Source of the DNA: Campylobacter ornithocola
GTDB lineage: Bacteria; Campylobacterota; Campylobacteria; Campylobacterales; Campylobacteraceae
DNA length: 64,000 nucleotides
Assembly: GCF_013201605.1 (NCBI RefSeq)
Contig: NZ_CP053848.1
Span: 310,001-374,000, forward strand
Direction: 5' to 3'
How positions within the stretch are numbered: the stretch's first letter is position 1; the number at the start of each line of letters is the position of its first letter. The notes below the pieces were generated by a model that saw nothing but the letters and a program-made list of their open reading frames with translations, made no database searches and was not told the origin of the DNA. Position numbers and translations under genes: made by a program. Below, one piece after another: positions 48,954 to 58,410 of this stretch.

Positions 48954-49619
48954 ATGTTTAGTTGGTTAGAAAAAAATCCATTCTTTTTTGCTGTAGCAGT
49001 ATTTATTGTAATTGCGTATGCAGGTATCGTAGAGGTATTGCCTGATTTTGCTCAAAATGCAAGACCAATTGAAGGTAAAAAACCTTACACTGTTTTACAA
49101 CTTGCAGGGCGTAATGCTTATATTAAAGAAAGTTGTAATGCATGTCATTCACAACTTATTCGTCCTTTTAAATCAGAAACAGATCGTTATGGTATGTACT
49201 CAGTTAGTGGTGAGTATGCTTATGATAGACCATTTTTATGGGGTTCAAAAAGAACAGGACCTGATTTATTACGTGTGGGAAATTTTAGAACTACTGATTG
49301 GCATGAAAATCACATGTGGGATCCAATATCTGTAGTACCTGGTTCTATTATGCCAGCTTATAAGCATATGTTTAGTAATAATGCAAATATAGAAACAGCT
49401 TACGCAGAAGCACTAACTGTAAAAAAAGTTTTCAATGTACCTTATGATACAGAAAATGGTACAAAACTTGGTACTTGGGAAGAAGCTCAAGCAGAAGTTA
49501 AAGCAGAAGCTCAAGCTATAGTAGATCAAATGAAAAATCAAGATGTTAAAGATGCGTTTGCTAGAGGCGAAATTAGAGAAATTGTAGCTTTAATAGCATA
49601 TCTTAATAGCTTAAAATAG
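48954..49619 (+). CDS. ccoO: cbb3-type cytochrome c oxidase subunit II CcoO
   Basis: The membrane-anchored monohaem cytochrome c of the oxidase, 221 residues. One N-terminal span (NPFFFAVAVFIVIAYAGIVE) is followed by the haem motif ESCNACHSQLIRPFKSE near residue 60 and the axial Met in VVPGSIMPAYKHMF near 129. TAAGGAGGAAAAAT precedes the start. Confidence 0.96.
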   Translation: MFSWLEKNPFFFAVAVFIVIAYAGIVEVLPDFAQNARPIEGKKPYTVLQLAGRNAYIKESCNACHSQLIRPFKSETDRYGMYSVSGEYAYDRPFLWGSKRTGPDLLRVGNFRTTDWHENHMWDPISVVPGSIMPAYKHMFSNNANIETAYAEALTVKKVFNVPYDTENGTKLGTWEEAQAEVKAEAQAIVDQMKNQDVKDAFARGEIREIVALIAYLNSLK

Positions 49620-49628
49620 GAAAAACCC

Positions 49629-49832
49629 ATGGATTTAGAACTAATAAGAGAGCTACAAGCTTATGGTTTTTTTGCTCTTGTAGTGTTTTTAGTGGTAGTT
49701 TTGTATTCTTATTGGTATCATTTATATAGATCTGAAAAAACAGGTAGAAGAAACTATGAAAAATACGCTGATTTAGCATTACATGATGATATCAGCGATC
49801 GTGTTTTAGAGCAAAATAAAAGGAGTGCTTAA
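49629..49832 (+). CDS. ccoQ: cbb3 oxidase subunit CcoQ
   Basis: A 67-residue single-span protein, AYGFFALVVFLVVVLYSYWYHLYRSEK being split by its hydrophobic core, with the tail RNYEKYADLALHDD typical of CcoQ. It stabilises the assembled oxidase in other bacteria. It lies between ccoO and ccoP and its stop shares a base with the ccoP start. Confidence 0.9.
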   Translation: MDLELIRELQAYGFFALVVFLVVVLYSYWYHLYRSEKTGRRNYEKYADLALHDDISDRVLEQNKRSA

Positions 49833-50710
49833 TGCAATGGTTGAACTTACAAGATAATGTTAATTTATTATCTTTTATTGGAGCAATTCTTATCATTTTA
49901 ATTACACTTGTTGTGGTAGGAAAATTGTTTAAAAGTATGAAAGAAGAAAAAAGCCAAGGTGAGCTAAGTGAGCATAGTTGGGATGGTATAGGTGAGTTTA
50001 AAAATCCTATACCACTTGGTTGGGCTGTTGTATTTTTCTTAGCTATAATATGGTGTATATGGTATTTCCTTTGGGGGTATCCTTTAAATAGTTATTCTCA
50101 AATTGGTGAATACAATAAGGAAGTGCAAGCACATAATGAAAAATTCGCACAAAAATTTGCTAATTTAAGTGCACAAGATAAACAAGAAATGGGTAAAAAT
50201 ATTTTCTTAGTTCAATGTTCTTCTTGTCATGGAATTACTGGTGATGGTATCAATGGAAAGGCACAAAATCTTAATATTTGGGGCTCAGAAGAAGGACTTA
50301 TAGAGGTAATTACTAAAGGTTCAAAAGGTATGAATTATCCTATGGGTGAAATGCTAAGTGCAGCAGATAATGGTATAGATGAAACTGATGTTCCAGCTAT
50401 TGCAGCTTATGTTGCTTCTGAAATTTCAGCAATTAAAAAAACTGAAAATCCTCAACTTGTAGCAAAAGGAAAGGAGCTTTTTGTAACTTGTACAGTATGT
50501 CATGGTGAAGATGGAAAAGGAACTATTGATGGTCAATTAGTAGCTCCAGATTTAACAAAATATGGCACTGCTGAATTTGTGGTAGAAGTTTTAAATCGTG
50601 GTAAAGCAGGTAGTATAGGTGTAATGCCTCATTTTAATAATGGTTTATTAAACGAGCTTCAAAAAGAAGCAGTTGGCGAATATACAATTTCTCTTTCAAG
50701 GGGTGAATAA
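49832..50710 (+). CDS. ccoP: cbb3 oxidase dihaem cytochrome c subunit CcoP
   Basis: A 292-residue membrane-anchored protein with two spans at the N-terminus, followed by two class I cytochrome c domains: CSSCHGITGDG near residue 130 and CTVCHGEDGKG near 222. Axial methionines are in MNYPMGEM and GVMPHFNN. It delivers electrons to CcoO. The start overlaps the ccoQ stop (TAATG) and its end overlaps the next small gene likewise. Confidence 0.96.
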   Translation: MQWLNLQDNVNLLSFIGAILIILITLVVVGKLFKSMKEEKSQGELSEHSWDGIGEFKNPIPLGWAVVFFLAIIWCIWYFLWGYPLNSYSQIGEYNKEVQAHNEKFAQKFANLSAQDKQEMGKNIFLVQCSSCHGITGDGINGKAQNLNIWGSEEGLIEVITKGSKGMNYPMGEMLSAADNGIDETDVPAIAAYVASEISAIKKTENPQLVAKGKELFVTCTVCHGEDGKGTIDGQLVAPDLTKYGTAEFVVEVLNRGKAGSIGVMPHFNNGLLNELQKEAVGEYTISLSRGE

Positions 50711-50922
50711 TGGAAAATTCAAATAGATGTGTATTTTCACTTTCAGGTGTTAGTGGAATGTTAATAGCAACTGTTTTATTGTTATCAATTTTAGCTGGAC
50801 TTACTGTTTGGGGTCTTAAGGCACAACAAGATGTTATGCAAAAACCTTATAAAATAGAAAATGCAGAGCAAATCAAAATGTTTGACTCTAAAAGAGAAGA
50901 GCATATCGTTATAAAGGAATGA
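50710..50922 (+). CDS. DUF4006 family small membrane protein
   Basis: A 70-residue protein with one span (VSGMLIATVLLLSILAGLTV) and the C-terminal segment with KPYKIENAEQIKMFD. It matches DUF4006 proteins, which are confined to epsilonproteobacterial cco operons. Its start overlaps the ccoP stop, so it is likely an assembly or accessory subunit of the oxidase. Corresponds to Cj1486c. Confidence 0.82.
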   Translation: MENSNRCVFSLSGVSGMLIATVLLLSILAGLTVWGLKAQQDVMQKPYKIENAEQIKMFDSKREEHIVIKE

Positions 50923-50924
50923 TT

Positions 50925-51026
50925 ATGGTAAAAGTTCTTGAATACTTAATTATAGCTGGCTTAGTTGTGGCAGCAGGAATTACTGCTTGGTCGGTTTTAA
51001 CTGTAAATCATCTTTTTATAGGATGA
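50925..51026 (+). CDS. 33-residue membrane peptide of the cco operon
   Basis: A short frame: MVKVLEYLIIAGLVVAAG and then ITAWSVLTVNHLFIG, a single hydrophobic span. AAAGGAATGATT precedes the ATG, the start lies two bases after the DUF4006 stop, and the stop overlaps the next start as ATGA. This regular coupling on both sides makes it a likely real gene, similar to the small subunits seen in cbb3 oxidases. It is probably equivalent to Cj1485c. Confidence 0.68.
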   Translation: MVKVLEYLIIAGLVVAAGITAWSVLTVNHLFIG

Positions 51027-51601
51027 AAAATACATTAAAAGGCGGTTTTTTTTTAACCGCCATTTTTATTTGTTTTACTAATTTCTTGCATGCTGAAATA
51101 TTATTAAATGATAACATTTTAAACACTGCAATAGAGCAAAATATCACTTCAAGTTCTAAACAAATTCGTGAATTAACTGGAGTAAATATAGCTTTAGCAT
51201 TAAGCAATAAAAAAGACTTTGAAAGCTTAAAAAGCTATGAAGCTAATTTGAGCAAGCCATATATTTTACTTGTATTTTCTAAAGCTTCGCATAAGGTAGA
51301 TATACTTGCAAGTGATGATGCTATGAAGTATTTTGATAAAGAAGGTGTCTTAAGTCCTTATCCTGAAAAAGGAACGATTTTACCTATACTTGCAAATCCT
51401 AAACAAAAAGACATTTATAACGCTGCTATTTTAAATGGTTATGCAGATATAGCCGATCAGGTAGCAAATCATTTTAATATAAAGCCTTTTTATGGAAATT
51501 CAAATCGTGATACTTTAAATATCATGAGAATTTTAATCTATGGCTTTTTATGTGTTGCAATTTTAATGTTGGTTCAAAGAAAAGTCAGAAGGAGAAAATA
51601 A
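51023..51601 (+). CDS. Membrane-anchored periplasmic protein of unknown function in the cco operon
   Basis: A 192-residue protein with a signal peptide (KGGFFLTAIFICFTNFLHAE), a soluble periplasmic domain and a C-terminal span followed by KVRRRK. The domain (ELTGVNIALALSNK, PYILLVFSKASHKVDILAS) is reminiscent of TPM-type domains, but I hold this as weak. The start is ATG 51023, since it yields a proper signal peptide and overlaps the previous stop; TTG 50987 is inside the small gene before it. Corresponds to Cj1484c. Role in oxidase assembly is possible. Confidence 0.75.
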   Translation: MKNTLKGGFFLTAIFICFTNFLHAEILLNDNILNTAIEQNITSSSKQIRELTGVNIALALSNKKDFESLKSYEANLSKPYILLVFSKASHKVDILASDDAMKYFDKEGVLSPYPEKGTILPILANPKQKDIYNAAILNGYADIADQVANHFNIKPFYGNSNRDTLNIMRILIYGFLCVAILMLVQRKVRRRK

Positions 51602-51602
51602 A

Positions 51603-52115
51603 ATGCAAAATCAAAAAACATTTTGGCCTTATGGTATTTTGATTTCTTTAGGACTTATCGTTGTAGCTTGTATTGTTACGATTTTTATCGCAAGCAAGGC
51701 TCCTGTATATGAAGATAATTTTTATTTTGATTCTTATCAAAATGTAGAATTAAATTACAATGAAATTCAAAATAGACAAAAGACCTTTGATGAAAATTTT
51801 AAACTAGATATCAAGGATAAAGAAAGTTTTGTACATAAGAAAAATCAAGTTTATTATATTAACGAAGGTCAAAATGAACTTAGGATTGCAATTGAAAATT
51901 TAAAAGATTACAACTTAAATAAACTTCAAATCCAAACTTTGCTTTCGCGTCCACATACAAACATAAGTGATGAGAATTTACAAGCAAGATTAGATGGAAG
52001 TGATTTGGTGTTTGATTTTAATATCAAAGAAAAAGGTGTTTGGCAGGTGCTTTTAAAAATCACTCAAGATGAAAATAGTGTAGGATTTTTTAAATTCTTT
52101 TTGCAAACTAGATAA
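51603..52115 (+). CDS. FixH/CcoH-like protein
   Basis: A 170-residue protein with one N-terminal span (YGILISLGLIVVACIVTIFIA) and a periplasmic beta-rich domain with SKAPVYEDNFYFDSYQ. This is the pattern of FixH/CcoH, needed for stable cbb3 oxidase. It corresponds to Cj1483c. The gene ends the oxidase cluster, and its stop shares a base with the addB start, so addAB could be read from the same transcript. Confidence 0.78.
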   Translation: MQNQKTFWPYGILISLGLIVVACIVTIFIASKAPVYEDNFYFDSYQNVELNYNEIQNRQKTFDENFKLDIKDKESFVHKKNQVYYINEGQNELRIAIENLKDYNLNKLQIQTLLSRPHTNISDENLQARLDGSDLVFDFNIKEKGVWQVLLKITQDENSVGFFKFFLQTR

Positions 52116-54502
52116 TGAAGCTTTTTGTATTTAGCTCACTAAGAGCTTTAAGGAAGTATTATGAGAAAAAATTACAGATTGATAGTTTAGTAGAACCGGC
52201 TATGAGTGTAGCCGAATTTATGCAAAAATTAGTTTTTTCTCCACATTTTCAAGCAACGCATTATGAATGTTTGCTTTTGATGAAAAAGGCTTGCGAACAA
52301 ACTAAAAATTTAGAGCAAAGTTTAAAAATACCGAGTAATTTTTTTGCTTTCTTAAAAAACAATGCTTATTTATTTAGTTTCTTTAAAGAGCTTAGTTTAG
52401 AAAAAAAAGATATTAACTCGTTAAAATTTCATGATGCTTACACACAATACGATGAACACTTGCAAATTTTAGAAGAACTTTTTAAAAATTATCTTGCTTT
52501 ATTAAAAGAACAAAATCTATACGATGATATTTCTTTGCCGCTAGATTATGAAATTAATAGTGATTTTTTGAAAAATTATGATGAGATTATTTTTGATTTT
52601 CAAGGTTTTTTAAATGCTTTTGAAGTGGAGCTTTTGTTAAAAGTTAAGGGAATACTTCCTCTTAAAATGCAGTTTAATTGTACTAAATTTAATAAAGATT
52701 TTTTAAACACTCTTAGCTTTTTACAAGGACTTTCTCTTAAGGAAAATCATACTTATTTGTTTGATTTAAATCAAAAAATAATTTTAAAAGAAGAGTGCTT
52801 TTTCAAAGAAAGCAAAATTAGCTATAAAAGTTTTCATCTAAGATCTTTACAAGCTGCTTTTGTTTTTGAAAAAATTAATTCTTTTTTAAAAGCCGGTATA
52901 AGTGCAAAAGATATTGTGGTAATTACTCCTGATGAGAATTTTGTAGATATTTTAAGACTTTATGATAAAAATAATGTTTTAAACTATGCAAGTGGAGAAA
53001 GTATCAAAAACACACTTTTTTATCATAGATTAAAGTCTTTGTATGAAAGTGCTAAAGATGATGAGTTTGAGTATGAAGAAAATGAAGAGTTTTATGAAAG
53101 GTGTAGTTTAAACAAACATTTGTGTAATTTACACTTTTTCCCTTCTAGTATTGATTTTGTAGAATTTAAAAAGTTTTTTGATGAAAATATTTCTTTTGAA
53201 TTTTTTGAGAATTTTATTTTTAATTTACTAGAAGATAGCGATGAGGAATTAAAAAATTATATACATCAAGAGCTTATTTTTATCAAAGAGCTTGTAAAAA
53301 CACACGAATTAAGCTTTGTGCAAATTTTAGAATTATTTTTTATGCAAATTGATGGTGTAAAATTAAGCAGTGTTGGTGGTGGTGAAGTTACTGTAATGGG
53401 ACTTTTAGAAAGTAGGGGACTTAGATATGATGGGGTAATTATAGTTGATTTTAATGATGAATTTATCCCAAAAAGAGTTTCAAGCGAATTATTTTTAAAC
53501 AATGAAATTCGCAAAAAAGCAGGACTTATCACTCATACTCAAAGAGAAAATTTACAAAGACATTATTATTGCACCTTAATAGCTAAGGCTAAATTAGTAG
53601 GAATTTCTTATGTGGAAAATGAAGAAAAAATCAAATCAAGATTTTTAAACGAACTTGAATTCCCACTTTATGAAGATAAGACTTATAGTAATAATGCTTA
53701 TGTGAAATATTTCCAAACTTATCCATGCACTTTTAATCTTGAACCTATTGTAAGTATTAAAGCAAAACACGATTATTTTCAAAGCGATCTTTCTTTTTCA
53801 AGATTTCATCTTCTTGTGCATTATGGTTTGGATTATTATTATAAGTATGTTTTAAGATTAAAAGAGCCAAAGACTTTAGATGATACACTTAGAGCAAATG
53901 AGTTGGGGAGTTTTATCCATAAGGCTTTAGAGCTTTATTATACACAAAAATCTAAAAATCATTTTGATTATGAAATTTTTATGCAAGTGGTAAAAAGCAT
54001 TAAGCAATACCGAGTTGATGCGCTAAATTTAGCTTTAATACAAACTATATTTAAAGAATTCCAAACACTTGAAAATGAGCATTTTAAGCAAGGTTATGTG
54101 GTAGAAAAATGCGAATTTAATCCACCAAGAAAAGAATTTATCACAGAAAATGGAGTGAAAATTCACGCCATAGGCTTTTTAGATAGAGTAGATAATAATG
54201 GCAATGAAAGATTGATTATAGATTATAAAAGTGGCAAGGCAGATGAAAAGTCTTATCAACTTGCTTTTTATAAGTTTTTATTAGAAAATCAAAATACCTT
54301 ATTAAATACAAAAGCTTGTTTTTATGATCTAAAAAATATCAAAATCATACATGAAAATGCTAAAAGTAAGAGCGTACAAGAACTTAAAGATTTACTTAAT
54401 GAGCTTGCTAAAGAACCTTTGGAAAAAGAATTTTTTAATCAAAAAAACGACAATACTTACAGCCCTTATACCATGCTTTATAAAAAGGAGTTTAAGCTTT
54501 GA
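52115..54502 (+). CDS. addB: AddB-type nuclease subunit of the AddAB helicase-nuclease
   Basis: A 795-residue protein whose C-terminal 170 residues are a RecB-type nuclease: GSFIHKALELYY near residue 603, GFLDRVDNNGN near 689 and LIIDYKSGKADE near 705. The N-terminal part resembles an inactivated UvrD-like helicase, with VVDFNDEFIPKR in place of a helicase motif near 450. It works with AddA to resect double-strand breaks for RecA. Starts by overlap with the fixH-like stop. Corresponds to Cj1482c. Confidence 0.88.
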   Translation: MKLFVFSSLRALRKYYEKKLQIDSLVEPAMSVAEFMQKLVFSPHFQATHYECLLLMKKACEQTKNLEQSLKIPSNFFAFLKNNAYLFSFFKELSLEKKDINSLKFHDAYTQYDEHLQILEELFKNYLALLKEQNLYDDISLPLDYEINSDFLKNYDEIIFDFQGFLNAFEVELLLKVKGILPLKMQFNCTKFNKDFLNTLSFLQGLSLKENHTYLFDLNQKIILKEECFFKESKISYKSFHLRSLQAAFVFEKINSFLKAGISAKDIVVITPDENFVDILRLYDKNNVLNYASGESIKNTLFYHRLKSLYESAKDDEFEYEENEEFYERCSLNKHLCNLHFFPSSIDFVEFKKFFDENISFEFFENFIFNLLEDSDEELKNYIHQELIFIKELVKTHELSFVQILELFFMQIDGVKLSSVGGGEVTVMGLLESRGLRYDGVIIVDFNDEFIPKRVSSELFLNNEIRKKAGLITHTQRENLQRHYYCTLIAKAKLVGISYVENEEKIKSRFLNELEFPLYEDKTYSNNAYVKYFQTYPCTFNLEPIVSIKAKHDYFQSDLSFSRFHLLVHYGLDYYYKYVLRLKEPKTLDDTLRANELGSFIHKALELYYTQKSKNHFDYEIFMQVVKSIKQYRVDALNLALIQTIFKEFQTLENEHFKQGYVVEKCEFNPPRKEFITENGVKIHAIGFLDRVDNNGNERLIIDYKSGKADEKSYQLAFYKFLLENQNTLLNTKACFYDLKNIKIIHENAKSKSVQELKDLLNELAKEPLEKEFFNQKNDNTYSPYTMLYKKEFKL

Positions 54503-57243
54503 GTTATCATTTTGAGCCTTTTTTAGCTTTAGAAGCTAGTGCAGGAAGTGGAAAAACTTTTGCATTAAGTGTGCGTTTTGTAGCTTTGGTTTTAATGGGA
54601 GCTAAGATTAATGAAATTTTAGCCCTTACTTTTACTAATAAAGCTACAAGCGAAATGAAAGAAAGAGTTTTTAAAACCTTTTTAGAATTTGATGTGCTTG
54701 AAAATGGAGAGAATAAAGCAGAGTGTAATGAGCTTATGAAAATGCTAGGTAAAAGCAAAGATGAGCTTATAGCTTTAAGAGAAAAATACAAAGATGAGTT
54801 TTTAAGATCTAAGTTCAATATCTACACTTTTGACAGCTTTTTTTCACAAATCATTCGTTCTTTTGCTTTAAATTTAGGTCTTATGAGTGATTTTGACATT
54901 ATAGAAAGTCAAGATAGTTATAAAAATTTCATTTCTAAATTAGACGAAGAAGAATTAAGAGCTTTAGCTTATTACATTGTCCAAACAAAAAGTAAAAGTG
55001 ATTTTTTGCAAAATCTTGAAAGTTTGTATGAAAGATCTTGTGAGATAAAATCTATACAAAATGCACATTTTCCAAATAAAACTTTTTTAGAAAAAAGCTT
55101 AAGTGAGTTTATAACTTATGCAAGAAATTTAAGCACAGATAAAAACTATCAAAAAAATTTCGAATTTGAAAACATAGAAGATTTTTTTACTAAACCTATC
55201 ATCTGCGATTTAGATAAAAAATACTTTGAAAAAATCATTGATGGTGAATTTTTACAAAAAAGAGCAGAGTTTTTACAAAGTGTAAAAGAGTATTTTGCTC
55301 AAATGGAAAACTATCGTATTAGTATGCTTGCAAAGCTTTTGAAGCATTTTAAAGAAGCAAGAAATGAAAATAATACCAAGCAAAATGCATTGACTTTTTC
55401 AGATATAGCCTTAAAAACTTATGAGTTAATTAGTGATGAAACTAATAAAGATTTGATCTATTTTAGACTTGATGACTATATTTCGCATTTGTTGATTGAT
55501 GAATTTCAAGATACTAATGTTTTGCAGTATCAAATTTTAAAACCTATCATTGCTGAGCTTGTATCAGGTGAGGGTGTGAAAAAAAACAGAAGCTTTTTTT
55601 ATGTGGGCGATAAAAAGCAAAGCATATATGGTTTTAGAGGAGGTAAAAAAGAGCTTTTTGATAAGCTTTTAAAAGACTTTCCGCAAATTAAATTAGAGCA
55701 TTTAGATACTAATTATCGCAGTAAAAAGATCATTGTTGATTATGTAAATGAAATCTTTAAAGATAAATTTTTTGATAGCTTTTTAAATCCTAGCTTTACT
55801 TTGCAAAAAAGCGTTAAAAATGGTGGATATGTGGAAGTTTTGCAAAATCATATCCTGCCAAAAAGTTCTTTATATGAAGCAAGTGGAAAAGAAGTTTTAA
55901 AGATCATTCAAAAGCTTTTAGAAAAAGGTATAAGGCTTAGTGAAATTTGCATTTTAGTGTGGATTAATAAAGACGCTATCTTAATGAAGGAATTTCTTGA
56001 AGAAAATGACATTAAAGCTTATACGCAAAGCAATGTAGCTTTGATAGATTGTATTAGCGTAAGAGTGCTTTTTGAGTATGCAAAGGCTTGTGTGCTTAAA
56101 GATGAGTTTAGTTTGTATTTTGCAAGTAGTATTTTAGAAAAAAAACTTGAATTTGTCACGCTTGATTTAAACCGAAGTGTAGGTGAAATTTTAAAATACT
56201 TAGTGCATGTTTTAAAACTTGATTTAAGCGATGTTAATCTCATTGCATATTTAGAGTACGCAAGTACTTTTGATAATTTCTTTGATTTTTTATTTGCTCC
56301 GTGTGAGTTAAAGTCTTTACAAGCTCAAGATGATGGAGTGAGTATTATGACTGTGCATAAGTCTAAGGGACTTGAATTTGAAAATTTAATCGTACTTGAT
56401 AGGCTTAGCAGAAAAGCTCCGGATAATGATACTTTAATATTTGAGTATGATTTAGAGCAAGGTTGGGAAGTAAAATACCGACATAGTGCTAGAAAATATC
56501 TTGAAGATCAAAACTACAATGCATTTTTAGCTAAAAGAGAAAAACTTCAAGCGGAAGATGAGATAAATTGTCTATATGTAGCGCTTACTAGAGCTAAAAA
56601 CTCTCTTTTTATCATAAAAAATGATGAGAGTTTTAAAACCTTTAAGAGTTATTTTCAAGACTATGAAGAAAAACAAATAGGCATTATAGAAGAACAGCTT
56701 GTCAAAACAAATGAGCCTTTAGAAAAATTAGAACAAATAGAAAGCTTTGAAGAATTTCAAAAGGTAAATTTACAAGAAGTTAAAATAAAAAGTCATCTTT
56801 CAAGCACGCAAATACATTTTGGATTGGCTTTGCATGAGTTTTTGCAATATTTTGACTTTAGCACTAAGGATAACTTTGAATTTTGTAAGCAAATGGTGTA
56901 TAAAAAATATCGTTTTTACTTAGATGATGAAAGTTTTAATGAGCTTTTTAAAAGACTTACTATGCTTTTAAAAGATGAGAAATTCAATGCTCTTTTAGCA
57001 GGTAAAAAGTTACTAAAAGAGCAAATCATCACTTATAAAGGCGAACAAAAACAACTTGATATGCTTGCATTTGATGATAATGAAGCTATCATTATAGACT
57101 ATAAAACAGGCTTAAATTTAAACGAGCATAAAAAGCAAGTTTTACTTTATAAAGAAGCCATAGAAAAAATCTTAGCTAAGATTTCTACTAAGGCTTTTTT
57201 GGTATATATTTTAAAAGATAAAGTGGATATGGTGGAGATTTAA
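54499..57243 (+). CDS. addA: AddA-type helicase-nuclease subunit
   Basis: A 914-residue UvrD/RecB-family enzyme. Helicase motifs run in order: EASAGSGKTFAL near residue 12, LALTFTNKATSEMKER near 40, LLIDEFQDTN near 333, YVGDKKQSIYGFRGGK near 370, MTVHKSKGLEFEN near 617 and LYVALTRAKNSLF near 694. The C-terminal nuclease has QLDMLAFDDNEAIIIDYKTG near 855. The start is TTG 54499, overlapping the addB stop, with AAAAAGGAG nine bases upstream. Corresponds to Cj1481c. Confidence 0.92.
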   Translation: MSYHFEPFLALEASAGSGKTFALSVRFVALVLMGAKINEILALTFTNKATSEMKERVFKTFLEFDVLENGENKAECNELMKMLGKSKDELIALREKYKDEFLRSKFNIYTFDSFFSQIIRSFALNLGLMSDFDIIESQDSYKNFISKLDEEELRALAYYIVQTKSKSDFLQNLESLYERSCEIKSIQNAHFPNKTFLEKSLSEFITYARNLSTDKNYQKNFEFENIEDFFTKPIICDLDKKYFEKIIDGEFLQKRAEFLQSVKEYFAQMENYRISMLAKLLKHFKEARNENNTKQNALTFSDIALKTYELISDETNKDLIYFRLDDYISHLLIDEFQDTNVLQYQILKPIIAELVSGEGVKKNRSFFYVGDKKQSIYGFRGGKKELFDKLLKDFPQIKLEHLDTNYRSKKIIVDYVNEIFKDKFFDSFLNPSFTLQKSVKNGGYVEVLQNHILPKSSLYEASGKEVLKIIQKLLEKGIRLSEICILVWINKDAILMKEFLEENDIKAYTQSNVALIDCISVRVLFEYAKACVLKDEFSLYFASSILEKKLEFVTLDLNRSVGEILKYLVHVLKLDLSDVNLIAYLEYASTFDNFFDFLFAPCELKSLQAQDDGVSIMTVHKSKGLEFENLIVLDRLSRKAPDNDTLIFEYDLEQGWEVKYRHSARKYLEDQNYNAFLAKREKLQAEDEINCLYVALTRAKNSLFIIKNDESFKTFKSYFQDYEEKQIGIIEEQLVKTNEPLEKLEQIESFEEFQKVNLQEVKIKSHLSSTQIHFGLALHEFLQYFDFSTKDNFEFCKQMVYKKYRFYLDDESFNELFKRLTMLLKDEKFNALLAGKKLLKEQIITYKGEQKQLDMLAFDDNEAIIIDYKTGLNLNEHKKQVLLYKEAIEKILAKISTKAFLVYILKDKVDMVEI

Positions 57244-57423
57244 TAATATATTTCATCAAATATAGACTCTAATGCAAATTGCCTACTTTATCTATAAATC
57301 TACATTAAAAGTATTTTGCATTATAATTGCAATATTAAAGTATTTAAGAATAAGTTGCAAATAAAAAAGAATAAATTAACCTTTAAAAATTCTTAAATTA
57401 AGTATTAATTAAGATAAAATAAT

Positions 57424-57429
57424 TATAAT
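57424..57429 (+). promoter_or_regulatory. Putative -10 element for rplM-rpsI
   Basis: TATAAT 36 bases before rplM, at the end of a 220-base AT-rich gap after addA. Confidence 0.5.
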
Positions 57430-57464
57430 CATATTTTTAAAAAATTTTTGGCAAAGGTAAGATG

Positions 57465-57890
57465 ATGACAAAGATAACAAAGCCAAACGAAGTAAAACGT
57501 GAATGGATCGTTTTAGACGCTGAAGGAAAGCGTTTCGGTCGTCTTTTAACAGAAGTAGCGACTATTTTAAGAGGTAAAAATAAACCTTGCTATACTCCAA
57601 ATGTTGATTGTGGAGATTATGTAATTATTATCAATGCTTCTAAAGCAGTTTTCACAGGTGCAAATAAAGCAGAAGATAAATTATACCACAGACATTCAGG
57701 ATATTTTGGAAGCGTAAAAAGTGAAAAATTTGGTGATTTATTAGAAAAAAATCCAGTTAAATTATATAAATTAGCAGTTCGTGGTATGCTACCTAAAACA
57801 AACTTAGGTAGAGCTATGCTTAAAAAATTAAAAATTTATGCAGGTAGCGAACACCCTCATACTGCTCAAATTGCTAATAAAGGAAAATAA
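57465..57890 (+). CDS. rplM: Ribosomal protein L13
   Basis: A 141-residue L13 with [19 protein letters not shown] near the start, [16 protein letters not shown] near 49, the conserved [10 protein letters not shown] near 72 and [17 protein letters not shown] near 105. The start ATG 57465 is chosen over the adjoining ATG 57462 because AAAGG is at 7 bases spacing and relatives begin [12 protein letters not shown]. Followed by rpsI after two bases. Confidence 0.97.
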   Translation: MTKITKPNEVKREWIVLDAEGKRFGRLLTEVATILRGKNKPCYTPNVDCGDYVIIINASKAVFTGANKAEDKLYHRHSGYFGSVKSEKFGDLLEKNPVKLYKLAVRGMLPKTNLGRAMLKKLKIYAGSEHPHTAQIANKGK

Positions 57891-57892
57891 TC

Positions 57893-58282
57893 ATGGCAAC
57901 AACATACGCAACAGGTAAAAGAAAAACCGCTGTAGCTAAAGTTTGGGTAAAAGCTGGTAGTGGTAAAATCATCGTTAATGGTATGGATCTAAACACTTGG
58001 CTTGGTGGACATGAAGCTATAAAATTAAAAGTAGTTCAGCCTTTATTAGTAACTAAACAAGAAACTTCTATGGATATTAAAGCAACAACTTTAGGCGGTG
58101 GTTATAGTGCACAAGCTGAAGCTTTAAGACATGGTATTTCAAGAGCTTTGGCTGCTATGGATGCAGATTTTAGGGCATTATTAAAACCAAAAGGACTTCT
58201 TACTAGGGATAGTAGAACTGTTGAGCGTAAAAAATACGGTCGTAGAAAAGCAAGAAGAAGCCCACAATTCTCTAAACGTTAA
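57893..58282 (+). CDS. rpsI: Ribosomal protein S9
   Basis: A 129-residue S9: [20 protein letters not shown] at the start, [19 protein letters not shown] near 67 and the basic tail [18 protein letters not shown] that contacts the P-site tRNA. AAAGGAAAATA overlaps the end of rplM, as is usual for this pair. A short tandem repeat begins at the stop codon. Confidence 0.97.
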   Translation: MATTYATGKRKTAVAKVWVKAGSGKIIVNGMDLNTWLGGHEAIKLKVVQPLLVTKQETSMDIKATTLGGGYSAQAEALRHGISRALAAMDADFRALLKPKGLLTRDSRTVERKKYGRRKARRSPQFSKR

Positions 58283-58312
58283 TCCATTTTGGATCCATTT
58301 TGGATCCATTTT
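58282..58312 (+). repeat. 11-bp tandem repeat after rpsI
   Basis: ATCCATTTTGG occurs at 58282-58292 and 58293-58303, with a partial third copy ATCCATTTT. Each junction also makes the small palindrome ATCCA-TTT-TGGAT. It could act as a weak 3' structure for the rpsI mRNA. Confidence 0.75.
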
Positions 58313-58410
58313 CTCTCTCATTTTTTAAAATCACATTTTTTTATATATATTTTTATTTTGTTTAAAATTAAAGGATTTTTTGTTTAGAATAAACTTCTAT
58401 AATTTTAAAG

